Below are positions 26,264 through 36,176 of a stretch of DNA of 64,000 bases, in pieces (positions within the stretch are counted from its first letter, which is position 1; each line of letters opens with the position of its first letter). This DNA comes from Larkinella humicola (lineage in GTDB: Bacteria; Bacteroidota; Bacteroidia; Cytophagales; Spirosomataceae): NCBI RefSeq assembly GCF_008727875.1, contig NZ_VTWS01000002.1, positions 62,001 through 126,000 of the forward strand, given 5' to 3'. Below the pieces are notes generated by a model, which did not search any database, was not told where the DNA came from, and saw only the letters and a program-made list of their open reading frames with translations. The position numbers and the translations under genes were made by a program.

Positions 26264-29041
26264 ATGATAGCGCGCTGGAGAGTGGTTCAGCAGGTGGCCG
26301 ACCGGTTTGGTTACCGCGAACCCCGGTTTGCCGAAGACGAGAAAAACCTTGAAAAGGTCCGGGAGGGCGAAATCCCGCTGGTCAGCCTGGAGAACGATCT
26401 GGGTCGGGTTCAACTGCGGCTCCGGCGCGAAGGACTCTCCGCCCTGGGCGCCATCGAGCGCATCAACGGCATTGTCAATTTCCAGGACAAAAACGTACTC
26501 GACAAACTGTCCGGCATTGCCCGGGCGGTTTGTCGGTTGCTCAAAGACGGTCGGCCCATCGGCACGGGTTTTCTGGTTGCGGATGACATCATCATCACGA
26601 ACCACCACGTTATCGAAAACCCACAGGACGCGGTCAATATGCTGGCTCAGTTTGATTACGAGTTGGATATCAACCAGATCCCCAAGAAATCACCCTGCTT
26701 CAAACTAAATTCTGCTAAGTTTTTTCTTACCTCGACCCTCGACTACAACGCGAACATTCCGCATTCCGGCCTGGATTTTACCTTCATCGGCCTGGAGCCC
26801 TTTGGAACCTCCGGCGAACCGCTCGCCAACTACTCACCGGTGAATCTGGACGGGAATCTGGGAAAAATCATCAAGGGGGAATCCTGCGTCATCATTCAGC
26901 ATCCCAAAGGCGATTTCAAAAAAGTGGTGCTGAAAGACACCGCCTTTTTCTCCGAAACCGACACCCGCCTGATCTACGAATCGGATACGCTTCCCGGTTC
27001 TTCCGGGTCGATGGTCGTCGGCCTGGGTACCTGCGAAATCATTGCCTTACACCACTCAGGTTTGCCGAGAGTGGATGATCAAAACCGGATTCTGACCAAA
27101 AAAGGAACCATTGCCACACCAGATACGCCTGATGACGAAATCGACTGGTTTGGGAATGAAGGCATAAAGATCAGCAAGATTATTCAGGCCCTGCAGGAAA
27201 GCACCCTGTCCGCCGACATGGCGAAAATCCGGGACACGCTGCTCAAAAAAACGAAGGTTGTGGCCCAGCAACTGAGTCAGCCCATGCCAACCGGCAACAC
27301 CCGCCCAGGAGGAACTGTAACACCGCCCATTCTTTCACCGACAACGTCTTCCCTTTCAAAAGAATCAGCTATGGATACCGTGTTTTCTTCGTCCACAACC
27401 GGGCGCGCCCAGTTTCTGATTACGGCCCCCAACAAAACCAATACCATGAATCAGATCGAAACCATTCTGAAAGCCATCTATGGGCCGGGCGTAACGATTA
27501 CGCTGGCGATGCCCGGTTCGGCCGTCGAGGGCGAGGTCGAGCTGTTTGCGGTGCAGTTTCCGTTTAGCGGGAACGTCAATGAAGAAGCGCAGAATTTGCT
27601 GAAAATTCCCGGTATCATCAATGCTGAAGCCGACGTTCCGCTGCTGATGAATGCCGATACGGGGTTTATGGTTCAAGGCCCTTCAAAAGGCACCGGCACC
27701 GAATCCGATATTTTGTTTGATGACGGAACGGGGGAATGGAACGAAAGTGAGTTTATCAGGACGTATGCCGAAAGCAAATACTACAAAAATCAGCCCGAAC
27801 TGAATTACCGCCGGTGGAACTGGTTCGCGACGAATTTCGACAAACTGGAAAAGCTGCCAAACGTCAAATCACCCGGCGAATGCGGTATTCAGATCGTGCA
27901 ATTCGATACCGGTTTTACGGATCATTCGAAAGTCCGGGGTGGGTATGATCTGGACCACGACTTCAATTTTCTGGACACCGCCGACCCCACCACGGCCTTT
28001 GACCCCAAAACCATAGGCTTGGGGAAGCAACCGGGACACGGCACCCGAACCGGCAGTTTGTTGATCGGCAACAGAAACACTCCGATCACCCACGAAGGCA
28101 ACTGCGGTTTGCTGACGGATTTTAATTTCAAGCTCATTCCCTACCGGATCGCCGAAACCGTCATCATCATCAACCGGCAGCAGCAGCTTGCTTCGGCGCT
28201 GGACATGGCCATCACCCAGGGATTCGACATCATCACCATGAGCATGGGCCTGCCGCCGACCATCGCCACGGCAAAAATGGCCAAAAAGGCGTACGAAAAA
28301 GGCATCATCTGGTGTTGTGCGGCCGGTAACGAAGTTCAGGCGGTGGTGGCCCCGGCGGTTTATCCCGGCACCATTGCCGTGGCGGCTTCCAACCCACTGG
28401 ATCGGGAGTGGCCGGGGTCAAGCCGGGGTTCGGCCGTGGACATCACAGCACCGGGGCAGGCCATTTATGTACCGATCTGGAACGCCAGTCATCAGGAGGA
28501 TTTTGCGTACGGCAACGGCACGAGCTACGCCACACCCCACATTGCCGCGGCCGCAGCCTGCTGGCTGGCAGCTTACCAGGATGTGCTCAGCGACCCGGCC
28601 TACGCGGGCTGGAAACGCGTGGAAGCCTTCAGAACCGCCCTGGCGTCGTCGGCCCGGCGGGAGAACGACCTGCCGAGAAAAGGCTTTGGACACGGCATGC
28701 TGGATGTTGAAAGGCTCCTCAAAACCGCCCCGGTTCCGGCTGCGGACCTGAAGGATGCGTACAACGACTGGAATGAACATGCGTTTTTTGCCACGCTCCA
28801 GGGCTACGGCGAACTGGCGAAAACCTACTGGAATAAATTTCACGGCTGGCTGTTCGGAAACAAACGGGGCGGTCAGGAATCGCTTGAGGACGACGCCTTG
28901 TCCCCTTTTTCGAAGCAACTGGAAAACAGCCTGTTTGCCAACCGGCCCAGCCGGTTCGAGTCGGTAGAACCCACGGGGGCCGACACGGCTTTGCAACGTT
29001 TCCAGCTCGTGAATGCTATCCTTGAAAATTCAGCCCGCTAA
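26264..29041 (+). CDS. Double protease: trypsin-like domain fused to subtilisin-like domain
   Basis: This 925-residue protein joins two complete serine protease domains. Residues 85-270 are trypsin-like (S1) with His115 (TNHHVI), Asp171 (GLDFTF) and Ser247 (LPGSSGSM). Residues 535-775 are subtilisin-like (S8) with Asp548 (FDTG), His592 (GHGTRTG), the oxyanion Asn689 (AAGNE) and Ser754 (GTSYATPH). Between them lie a Pro/Thr-rich linker (335-375) and an 85-residue domain that could be an S8 propeptide. The first 85 residues include AIERINGIV, like the helper region before cytoplasmic trypsin-like domains in multidomain conflict proteins. There is no signal peptide, so it probably acts in the cytoplasm. 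The M19-like gene follows 7 bp downstream. Substrate and trigger are unknown; control of one protease by the other is an inference. Confidence 0.88.
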   Translation: MIARWRVVQQVADRFGYREPRFAEDEKNLEKVREGEIPLVSLENDLGRVQLRLRREGLSALGAIERINGIVNFQDKNVLDKLSGIARAVCRLLKDGRPIGTGFLVADDIIITNHHVIENPQDAVNMLAQFDYELDINQIPKKSPCFKLNSAKFFLTSTLDYNANIPHSGLDFTFIGLEPFGTSGEPLANYSPVNLDGNLGKIIKGESCVIIQHPKGDFKKVVLKDTAFFSETDTRLIYESDTLPGSSGSMVVGLGTCEIIALHHSGLPRVDDQNRILTKKGTIATPDTPDDEIDWFGNEGIKISKIIQALQESTLSADMAKIRDTLLKKTKVVAQQLSQPMPTGNTRPGGTVTPPILSPTTSSLSKESAMDTVFSSSTTGRAQFLITAPNKTNTMNQIETILKAIYGPGVTITLAMPGSAVEGEVELFAVQFPFSGNVNEEAQNLLKIPGIINAEADVPLLMNADTGFMVQGPSKGTGTESDILFDDGTGEWNESEFIRTYAESKYYKNQPELNYRRWNWFATNFDKLEKLPNVKSPGECGIQIVQFDTGFTDHSKVRGGYDLDHDFNFLDTADPTTAFDPKTIGLGKQPGHGTRTGSLLIGNRNTPITHEGNCGLLTDFNFKLIPYRIAETVIIINRQQQLASALDMAITQGFDIITMSMGLPPTIATAKMAKKAYEKGIIWCCAAGNEVQAVVAPAVYPGTIAVAASNPLDREWPGSSRGSAVDITAPGQAIYVPIWNASHQEDFAYGNGTSYATPHIAAAAACWLAAYQDVLSDPAYAGWKRVEAFRTALASSARRENDLPRKGFGHGMLDVERLLKTAPVPAADLKDAYNDWNEHAFFATLQGYGELAKTYWNKFHGWLFGNKRGGQESLEDDALSPFSKQLENSLFANRPSRFESVEPTGADTALQRFQLVNAILENSAR

Positions 29042-29048
29042 CGCTCCC

Positions 29049-30743
29049 ATGGAAAACCTATTCGATTTTCACTTCCACCTGCTGTTCAAACACCTGATTA
29101 CGGTGACGAAAAACGGCGGAAAGTTTAAACTCAGCGAGAATGTCAAAACGACCGGGCTTGCTCAATTTCTGAACGATATTTTTGGTGGTCCGTTCGACAG
29201 CCAGTCCTCCCCGCTTCAGGTTTCCCAAAGTTCGCTCCGGCTCGGGGTCATTGCCCTGCTGAGTGTCGAGCACGCGTTTGCCAACCGGGTTTTGCACGTT
29301 TTCGGGGCTGATTTATCCGGCGTACTGCCGCTCGACAAGGAGGTTTTCAACCGAACCCGAAACGGTGAAACGACGTATTATCAGGAATTTAAGAAACAGA
29401 TTGCGTTTCATCTCACTACCGCAGCCGAACTCAACAAGCCGCCGTACCAGATTGAATACCTGAACCGCACCACCTGGGCCACCCTGAGCCCGGATGAGGT
29501 GACGGCGAAGCTGACCGCCGGAGACAAACGGTATTTTTCGTTTTCCATCGAAGGGGGGCACAACCTGTCGGACGTCCCGATCCGGAAAACGATACCCTCC
29601 CGGTTTCCGGAACTGAAACTGAAGGAATTGCAGGACCGGTCGGATGTCGATTTCATCAGCATCAATCTGTGTCACCTGAGCCATATCCCGGAACAGCCGC
29701 TGGGCGGTTTTGCGCAGGGATTGAACAAAACGTCGCAACTGGCTTTTGCCAGCGAAGACTTCATGCCGAAAACCGGACTGGGTCTGACGGAACTGGGCAA
29801 GAAAGTGATCAAACAGGCGCTGACCCATCCGACGAAGCCCCTACTGATCGATGTGAAGCACATGAGCGTGTATACACGGCTGCATTATTACCGGTATCGG
29901 GAGCAACTGGCCATCATCGACCCCGAGGTGGAGCGACTGCCAATTATGACCTCCCACACCGGTTTTACATTTTACACCCTCGACGATTACCTGCAAAACA
30001 AGCGGTTTCAATCGACGACCGGCAGCGAAGGCGGGCAACCGATCAGTAAAGTAGCGCCGGAAAACCGGCGCATCGGGCGAACCAACGACCTCATCAACAA
30101 GGGTCTTTTTGGCAATCCGTGGACCATCAACCTGTTCGATGAAGAGATTGTCGAGATCATGCTGTCGAACGGGATGATGGGCATCAGTCTCGATCAGCGG
30201 ATTCTGGGCGCGTCCAACCCGGCGGTCGACAGCCGTAGAGATCGCTTTTTTGAAGAAGAATACATGGCCCGTCCGGAATGGGAAAAGATGTTTCGGGATG
30301 GGAAGTTACCGGGCGCTACGGAGTCGCTTTTTGGGGGAATTGCCCCATCGAAGCAGGAGCGCCACAGTATGCTGTTGTGTCTGCACCTGGTTCATGCCGT
30401 CCGCGTCGGCTACTCTGCCCTGAACTGGATCGAAAACACTTCGCCCTGGGATCACCTCTGCGTCGGCTCGGATTTCGACGGACTGATCAACCCGATCAAC
30501 GGTTTTGACGATGTACTCCAACTTTCTAAACTCCGCGGTCAGTTGCTGAAATACCTGCCCCAGGCCGACAAATTCCTGCCCTTCAATCCGGATCAGAAAG
30601 CACTTCGGTACAAGAACGACGGCTCCGTCGACGCAGCTTTTCTGAATGACGTCATCGATAAATTTCTGTTCAAAAACGGCCTGCGGTTCACCGTGCGGTT
30701 TTTACACAACTGGCAACCGGTTCCGGTGGAGGTTCCGTTTTAG
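29049..30743 (+). CDS. M19-like membrane dipeptidase family protein
   Basis: This 564-residue protein belongs to the amidohydrolase-type M19 (renal dipeptidase) family, though it is longer and more divergent than usual. The metal-site pattern is complete: HFH at 8-10, IEGGH at 167-171 (bridging Glu168), the block LIDVKHMS at 266-273 (His271), TSHTG at 301-305 (His303) and GSDFDGL at 473-479. Characterised members cut dipeptides, including D-containing ones. No signal peptide is seen, unlike secreted M19 enzymes. I start at MENLFDFHFH, 7 bp after the protease stop; a longer reading overlaps the protease. The tight spacing implies one operon and a shared pathway in which peptides from the double protease may be trimmed. 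Confidence 0.82.
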   Translation: MENLFDFHFHLLFKHLITVTKNGGKFKLSENVKTTGLAQFLNDIFGGPFDSQSSPLQVSQSSLRLGVIALLSVEHAFANRVLHVFGADLSGVLPLDKEVFNRTRNGETTYYQEFKKQIAFHLTTAAELNKPPYQIEYLNRTTWATLSPDEVTAKLTAGDKRYFSFSIEGGHNLSDVPIRKTIPSRFPELKLKELQDRSDVDFISINLCHLSHIPEQPLGGFAQGLNKTSQLAFASEDFMPKTGLGLTELGKKVIKQALTHPTKPLLIDVKHMSVYTRLHYYRYREQLAIIDPEVERLPIMTSHTGFTFYTLDDYLQNKRFQSTTGSEGGQPISKVAPENRRIGRTNDLINKGLFGNPWTINLFDEEIVEIMLSNGMMGISLDQRILGASNPAVDSRRDRFFEEEYMARPEWEKMFRDGKLPGATESLFGGIAPSKQERHSMLLCLHLVHAVRVGYSALNWIENTSPWDHLCVGSDFDGLINPINGFDDVLQLSKLRGQLLKYLPQADKFLPFNPDQKALRYKNDGSVDAAFLNDVIDKFLFKNGLRFTVRFLHNWQPVPVEVPF

Positions 30744-30890
30744 AACCCCAAACTTTTTTTCATTACAACGCAACCATTTTCGCCCCTGACTCGTATATCC
30801 GGCACAGAAGCCTTTGGCTCGACCTACCTATGATAACGAAGCGCCAGGGGAACCGCTGATGTTACCGGCTCGCGTCATGAGGTTCTGACT

Positions 30891-30945
30891 GAACACGCCC
30901 GGTCCTTCCGAATCGCTCGGAATGGCCGGGTGTTCTGTTTTTTCG
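30891..30945 (+). terminator. Terminator after the protease/dipeptidase operon
   Basis: An imperfect stem (GAACACGCCCGG...TTCCG pairing with CGGAA...CCGGGTGTTC) is followed by TGTTTTTTC. It lies about 150 bp after the dipeptidase stop and 45 bp before the S9 peptidase start. Confidence 0.7.
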
Positions 30946-30989
30946 TATTTTCGTGAAAATTCCCGCTGCTACTTCCAATCTTTTCCCTG

Positions 30990-33305
30990 ATGAAAATTCC
31001 ACGTCTGCTAACCCACCTGTCAACCGGATGGCTCATCCGTTCATCGTTTCTATTTCTGCTTTGCTGGCTGGCAAACGGTTTTGCAGGTTCAGTTTGGGCG
31101 CAGGGGAAACTGGAGGACTATAAACGGTCGGTGGCTTTGAAGGAAACGCTACGGAATAAAGTCTATAACGCCCCGAACAACGTCTATTGGACACCCGCTC
31201 AGAAACTCTGGTATTTGGTCCGAACGGCACGCGGACTGGAATTTGTGGTGGTCGATCCCCGGAAAAAGACGCGCCAACCCGCCTTCGACCAGGAACAACT
31301 GGCGAAAAAATTATCCGAAGCAACGGGTAAAAAAATCGATCCGTTCAATTTGCCGTTCACGTCCATCACCTATGGAAAGGACGATGAAGAACTCGAATTT
31401 GCGGCCGAAGGGTCCACCTGGCAAGTGTCGACCGGCGCGTTTGCCTTTAGGAAAAAAGGCGTATTTCAGGCCGAACCCGCCGACCGCGGCTATTGGGGCA
31501 ACAGCCGCAGCGAACGCGACGGGAAACCGGTTTTTTCGCCCGACAGTTCCCAAACCGCTTTCATCAAAAACGACAACCTGTACATTCGTTCCGAAAAAAC
31601 AAAGCAGGAAACCCAGCTCAGCTACGATGGCTCGGAAGGCGACTATTATTCCAGTTACATTCAGTGGTCACCCGATGGGAAGAAGCTGGTTACCAACAAG
31701 GTTCGCCCGAACGCCAAACGCCTGATTCACTTCGTCCGATCGTCGCCGGACGACCAGCTTCAACCCAAACTGGAAACCCGCGAATATCTGAAACCGGGCG
31801 ATGCACTGCCGGTTCGGCGGCCTCAGCTTTTCTGGGTCGAAACCCAAAAGCAGATTTCGGTCGATGATGCGCTGTTTAACCAGCAATTCAGTCTGTCGCG
31901 GCTGGAGTGGCGCAAAGACAGCCGTGCGTTTACGTTTGAATACAACCAGCGTGGCCACCAGATTTACCGGATTCTGGACGTCAATGCCACCACCGGCGTC
32001 GTAAAACCGCTCATTGAAGAACGCAGCAATACGTTTATCGATTACAGCGGGAAACGCGCCCGCCACGATGTCAACGACGGGCAGGAGATCGTCTGGGCGT
32101 CGGAGCGCGACGGCTGGAACCACCTGTACCTGATCGATGGCGTTACCGGAAAAGTGAAAAAACAGATTACCAAAGGGGAATGGGTAATTCGGAATCTGGT
32201 GCATGTCGACGACAAAAACCGGACGATTCTGTTTGCCGCCAGCGGCCGGAACGCCGACCAGGACCCGTATTTCGTTCACTACTACAAAGTTAATTTCGAC
32301 GGTTCCGGCCTGACGGCCCTGACAACCGAAAACGCCAACCACACGGCTACGTTTTCACCGGATTTCAGCTATTTTGTTGATTCTTATTCCCGTGTGGACC
32401 TGCCGCCGGTGACGGTTTTGCGAAATTCTGCCGATGGCAGCGTGGCGCTTGAACTTGAAAAAGCCGACATCAGCGTCTGGCAAAAAGCGGGCTGGAAAGA
32501 ACCGGAAGTGTTTTCGGCCAAAGGGCGCGACGGAAAAACCGACATCTGGGGCATCATCATTCGTCCGACCAACTTTGATCCCAACAAAAAATACCCGGTC
32601 ATCGAAAATATTTACGCCGGGCCGCACGGTTCGTTCGTACCGAAGTCGTTCATGAGCAATTATGTGTCGATGCATGAACTGGCCGAACTGGGTTTTATCG
32701 TCGTGCAAATCGACGGCATGGGAACCTCCAACCGTTCCAAAGCCTTTCAGGACGTGTGTTGGAAAAATCTGAAAGATGCCGGTTTTCCCGATCGGATTCT
32801 GTGGTTGAAAGCGGCTGCTCAAAAATACAATCACTTGGATTTGAACAAAGTAGGCATTTTCGGAACGTCGGCGGGTGGACAAAGCGCAACGGCAGCGCTC
32901 CTGTTTCATCCCGAATTTTACAAAGCCGCCGTTTCGTCCTGTGGCTGCCACGACAACCGCATGGACAAAATGTGGTGGAACGAACAGTGGATGGGCTACC
33001 CCATTGGGCCACAATACGATGAATGTTCCAACGTCACGAACGCACACAAATTGCAGGGAAATTTGTTGCTGCTCGTGGGCGAAGTGGACGACAACGTGGA
33101 CCCCGCTTCGACCTACCAACTGGCGAATGCACTCATCAAAGCCAATAAAAACTTTGAACTGGTGACCTTACCGGGTCTGGGCCATACGGCGGGTGGCGAC
33201 TTTGGCGAGCGCAAACGGCGGGATTTTTTCGTCAAAAGTTTGCTGGGCGTCGATCCGCCGAACTGGAATGAAATAGAAAAACAGGTTGCCGGGTCGAGGA
33301 ACTAA
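30990..33305 (+). CDS. S9 family prolyl oligopeptidase / dipeptidyl peptidase IV-like
   Basis: This 771-residue exported peptidase has a signal peptide (about 1-38, ending SVWAQG), a beta-propeller DPPIV N-terminal domain (about 60-500) and a C-terminal alpha/beta-hydrolase domain. The catalytic serine is Ser627 in GTSAGG; the acid is in GEVDDNVDP near 697, and the histidine is His732 in GLGHTAGG. DPPIV-type enzymes of Bacteroidota remove X-Pro dipeptides from peptides in the periplasm for nutrition. The gene has its own upstream region and is not tightly linked to the preceding operon, although the 247-bp gap between them holds a terminator. A 32-bp perfect inverted repeat follows 2 bp after the stop. 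Confidence 0.93.
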   Translation: MKIPRLLTHLSTGWLIRSSFLFLLCWLANGFAGSVWAQGKLEDYKRSVALKETLRNKVYNAPNNVYWTPAQKLWYLVRTARGLEFVVVDPRKKTRQPAFDQEQLAKKLSEATGKKIDPFNLPFTSITYGKDDEELEFAAEGSTWQVSTGAFAFRKKGVFQAEPADRGYWGNSRSERDGKPVFSPDSSQTAFIKNDNLYIRSEKTKQETQLSYDGSEGDYYSSYIQWSPDGKKLVTNKVRPNAKRLIHFVRSSPDDQLQPKLETREYLKPGDALPVRRPQLFWVETQKQISVDDALFNQQFSLSRLEWRKDSRAFTFEYNQRGHQIYRILDVNATTGVVKPLIEERSNTFIDYSGKRARHDVNDGQEIVWASERDGWNHLYLIDGVTGKVKKQITKGEWVIRNLVHVDDKNRTILFAASGRNADQDPYFVHYYKVNFDGSGLTALTTENANHTATFSPDFSYFVDSYSRVDLPPVTVLRNSADGSVALELEKADISVWQKAGWKEPEVFSAKGRDGKTDIWGIIIRPTNFDPNKKYPVIENIYAGPHGSFVPKSFMSNYVSMHELAELGFIVVQIDGMGTSNRSKAFQDVCWKNLKDAGFPDRILWLKAAAQKYNHLDLNKVGIFGTSAGGQSATAALLFHPEFYKAAVSSCGCHDNRMDKMWWNEQWMGYPIGPQYDECSNVTNAHKLQGNLLLLVGEVDDNVDPASTYQLANALIKANKNFELVTLPGLGHTAGGDFGERKRRDFFVKSLLGVDPPNWNEIEKQVAGSRN

Positions 33306-33306
33306 T

Positions 33307-33408
33307 GAAGAGTTTTATCGCAGAGCTAAGCGGAGTAAGAAGGAGTTACGCGGAGAAAACTTTAATAAACTCTTTTTTACTCCGCTTAGCTCTGCGATAA
33401 AACTCTTC
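33307..33408. repeat. Inverted decad array element (10-bp period)
   Basis: Two perfect 32-base arms (33307-33338 and 33377-33408) face each other across 38 bases. The left part shows a 10-base period: GCAGAGCTAA, GCGGAGTAAG, AAGGAGTTAC, GCGGAGAAAA (33320-33359). It starts 2 bp after the S9 peptidase stop and ends 9 bp before the stop of the convergent gene. The words match those of the element at 44446. Confidence 0.8.
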
Positions 33409-33416
33409 GGCTCATT

Positions 33417-33653
33417 TTATTTCTCCTTGATCAGTCCTTCCTGATGCTTTTTTTGGTTGTATTCCGTTCGAACTTCCTGCAAACATTTGGCACACAGACA
33501 ATTCACAAACCGGGAACGGACGTAATCCCGCTGCTCGTCGCTCAACTGAACCGCCACGCACTTGCAGAGGGTAATGCTCCCCACCTTGCATTCAAAAGCC
33601 GCTCCACAACGCGGACAACCGACCGTTTCGTGCTTTTTCGTTTGTGTCTCCAT
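33417..33653 (-). CDS. Cysteine-rich CWC family protein
   Basis: This 78-residue protein matches the short cysteine-rich CWC family of Bacteroidota and Proteobacteria. The conserved CPRCGAAFECK, then C-x-C (LCKC), and CLCAKCL near the end give eight or so cysteines suited to bind zinc. I start at METQTKKHETVGCPRC; longer readings run into the repeat array upstream. The function is unknown. It lies downstream of metE on the same strand, separated by a heptad array element, and may be cotranscribed. Confidence 0.8.
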   Translation of the reverse strand: METQTKKHETVGCPRCGAAFECKVGSITLCKCVAVQLSDEQRDYVRSRFVNCLCAKCLQEVRTEYNQKKHQEGLIKEK

Positions 33654-33670
33654 AGGTTTATAACAACGGA

Positions 33671-33772
33671 AATGAAAAATATTAAATGATGAACGCCAAA
33701 TGCAAAAGTGTTTCGAAAGCGTCAGCCTACTTTTATATTTAATATTCATCATTTAATATTTTTCATTAAAAA
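33671..33772. repeat. Inverted heptad arrays after metE
   Basis: The left arm reads AATGAAA, AATATTA, AATGATG, AACGCCA, AATGCAA, AAGTGTT (33671-33712); the right arm reads TTTTATA, TTTAATA, TTCATCA, TTTAATA, TTTTTCA, TTAAAAA (33731-33772). A 23-base segment pairs perfectly. The core between the arms is 18 bases. The array ends 6 bp from the metE stop codon. Confidence 0.75.
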
Positions 33773-33778
33773 GTTTGG

Positions 33779-36106
33779 TTACACCCTCTCAATCAGCAGA
33801 TTCCGCGCCGTTTGGGCGGCCTGCACCATGTTTTTGAGTGCCTGTTCCGTTTCTGGCCAGCGACGGGTTTTCAGTCCACAATCCGGATTGACCCACAGAT
33901 TCCGAACCGGCAACACATCGGCAGCTTTATGAAGCAACGCAATGATTTCTTCCGTGGTCGGCACGCGCGGGCTGTGAATGTCGTAGACACCGGGGCCAAT
34001 TTCGTTCGGATAATTGAATTGAACAAAAGCATCCAGCAATTCCATCTGCGACCGCGAGGTTTCGATCGTGATCACGTCGGCGTCCAGATCGGCAATTTGC
34101 TGAATGATGTCGTTGAATTCCGAATAACACATGTGCGTGTGAATCTGGGTTTCGTTGCGCACACCCGACGCCGATACCCGGAACGCCTTCACGGCCCAGT
34201 CCAGATAGGTTTCCCAGTTTTCGCGACGCAGCGGCAACCCTTCTCGAATGGCCGGTTCGTCGATCTGAATAATCTGAATACCAGCCCGTTCCAGATCGAC
34301 CACTTCATCCCGGATGGCGAAAGCAATCTGCATACACGTATCCCGGCGCGGCTGATCATCCCGAACAAACGACCATTGCAGAATAGTCACCGGGCCGGTC
34401 AGCATCCCTTTGACCGTTTTTTTGGTCAACGATTGCGCATACCCGGCCCAGCGAACCGTCATGGGTTCGGGGCGGTGAACGTCGCCGTAGATGATCGGTG
34501 GTTTGACGCAGCGCGAACCGTAACTCTGCACCCAGCCGTTCTGACTAAAGGCAAACCCATCGAGCAACTCGCCGAAGTATTCGACCATGTCGTTGCGCTC
34601 AAATTCGCCGTGAACCAGCACATCCAGACCGATTTCTTCCTGCCAGCGGATGGCTTTTTCGGTTTCAACCCGAATAAAATCTTCGTAGTGCTCCAGCGTC
34701 TTCTCCCCTTTTTTGAACTTTGCCCGGTTGATGCGCACGTCGTCGGTTTGCGGAAACGAGCCAATGGTCGTTGTCGGGAAAAGCGGCAGATTCAACCGCT
34801 CGTGCTGGAGGCTTTGGCGCCGGTGAAAGGATGCGTTCCGGTGCGTATCACTGTCGGTCAATTGGCTCACCCGTTGCTGAACGTCCGGGCGGTTGATCAG
34901 CGTGGATTGTCGGCGCACCGCCAAAACCGTCTCATTTTCAATCAGCCAGGTCTGCGCCTGTTCGCTGTCGGGCTGAGCCACAATCGTTGCCAGCCTGACC
35001 ACTTCGACCAGTTTCTGTTTGGCAAAAGCCAGCCATTGTTTGATTTCGGGCGTTAAACCGCTGGTTTCCGTTTCCGCATCCAGATCGCAGGGGGTATGCA
35101 GCAAGGAACACGAAGGCGCTATCCACACACGGTTTGGGCCCAGGGCGTCAGTGGCTTTCCGAATCAGGCTGAGCGAACGGGTCAGGTCATTGATCCAGAT
35201 GTTCCGGCCATCCACTACGCCCAGCGACAGAATGGTTTTGCGATTCACAAAATCCGTGTGCAGCAGATCATCCAGTTGATTGGGGCAGCGAACCAGGTCG
35301 ATGTGCAGCGCATCGACCGGCAATTGCGTCGCCAGACTGAGGTTTTCGCCAAAACATTCGAAATACGAAGCGACCAGCAATTTCAGATTCGGAAACCGTT
35401 CGCGGAAAAACCGGTAGGCTGTGGCGTAGGCTGTTTGGTGTTGCTCATCGGCATTCAGCACCAGACCCGGTTCATCAAACTGAATCCATTCGGCGCCCTG
35501 TGCCTCCAAACGGCTCAGAATCTGTTCGTACACCGGCAGCAGTCGTTCGAGCAAATCCAGCCGGTGAAAACCGTCCTCTTTTTCTTTTCCCAGCAACAGA
35601 TACGTTACCGGCCCCGGCAAAACCGGTTTTGGAACACGACCCAATACGGTTTTAGCTTCCTCAAAATCCGTGAAAATTTTCCCGGAACGCAGCGAAAACG
35701 ACTGCGCTTTGCTGAATTCGGGAACGAGGTAATGGTAGTTGGTATCGAACCACTTCGTCATTTCCAGGGCGATGAGATCCAGGCCGTCCTGTTGATAGCC
35801 GCGAGCCATCGCAAAATACAAGTCCAGTTCGCGGATTTCCGGTTTTTCGGCGAGGGGCCAAAACCGTTCCGGAATGGCATCGACGGTCAGTGACCAATCC
35901 AGGATGTGATCGTAAAACGAGAAATCGTTGCACGGAATGAGCGAAATGCCAGCCTGTTGCTGAGTCAGCCAGTTGTCGCGCCGGATGCGCTGCCCGGCTT
36001 CAACCAGTTGGTCATGCGTCATTTTTCCGGCCCAGTACTGCTCACTGGCCTTTTTGAGTTCGCGGTGGCTACCGATTCGTGGATAGCCGAGGTTGTTTGC
36101 GTGCAT
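33779..36106 (-). CDS. metE: Cobalamin-independent methionine synthase
   Basis: MetE transfers a methyl group from 5-methyltetrahydropteroyl-triglutamate to homocysteine, the last step of methionine synthesis. The 775-residue length and the opening MHANNLGYPRIGSHRELKKA are typical; a 28-residue upstream extension is possible but does not look like the family. The C-terminal half has the zinc site: IHTHMCYSEF (His and Cys), the Glu of the following strand, and the final Cys in WVNPDCGLKTR. No SAM or cobalamin riboswitch could be recognised in the 340 bp upstream. An AsnC/Lrp regulator is encoded divergently on the other side of that region and might respond to amino acids, but the link is unproven. 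Confidence 0.95.
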   Translation of the reverse strand: MHANNLGYPRIGSHRELKKASEQYWAGKMTHDQLVEAGQRIRRDNWLTQQQAGISLIPCNDFSFYDHILDWSLTVDAIPERFWPLAEKPEIRELDLYFAMARGYQQDGLDLIALEMTKWFDTNYHYLVPEFSKAQSFSLRSGKIFTDFEEAKTVLGRVPKPVLPGPVTYLLLGKEKEDGFHRLDLLERLLPVYEQILSRLEAQGAEWIQFDEPGLVLNADEQHQTAYATAYRFFRERFPNLKLLVASYFECFGENLSLATQLPVDALHIDLVRCPNQLDDLLHTDFVNRKTILSLGVVDGRNIWINDLTRSLSLIRKATDALGPNRVWIAPSCSLLHTPCDLDAETETSGLTPEIKQWLAFAKQKLVEVVRLATIVAQPDSEQAQTWLIENETVLAVRRQSTLINRPDVQQRVSQLTDSDTHRNASFHRRQSLQHERLNLPLFPTTTIGSFPQTDDVRINRAKFKKGEKTLEHYEDFIRVETEKAIRWQEEIGLDVLVHGEFERNDMVEYFGELLDGFAFSQNGWVQSYGSRCVKPPIIYGDVHRPEPMTVRWAGYAQSLTKKTVKGMLTGPVTILQWSFVRDDQPRRDTCMQIAFAIRDEVVDLERAGIQIIQIDEPAIREGLPLRRENWETYLDWAVKAFRVSASGVRNETQIHTHMCYSEFNDIIQQIADLDADVITIETSRSQMELLDAFVQFNYPNEIGPGVYDIHSPRVPTTEEIIALLHKAADVLPVRNLWVNPDCGLKTRRWPETEQALKNMVQAAQTARNLLIERV

Positions 36107-36176
36107 TTGTGTGGGTTGGTTAAAAAGGGTACAGAATTCTTTGCTTAAAACCCCACACTGCGAAAAACCAACTTCC

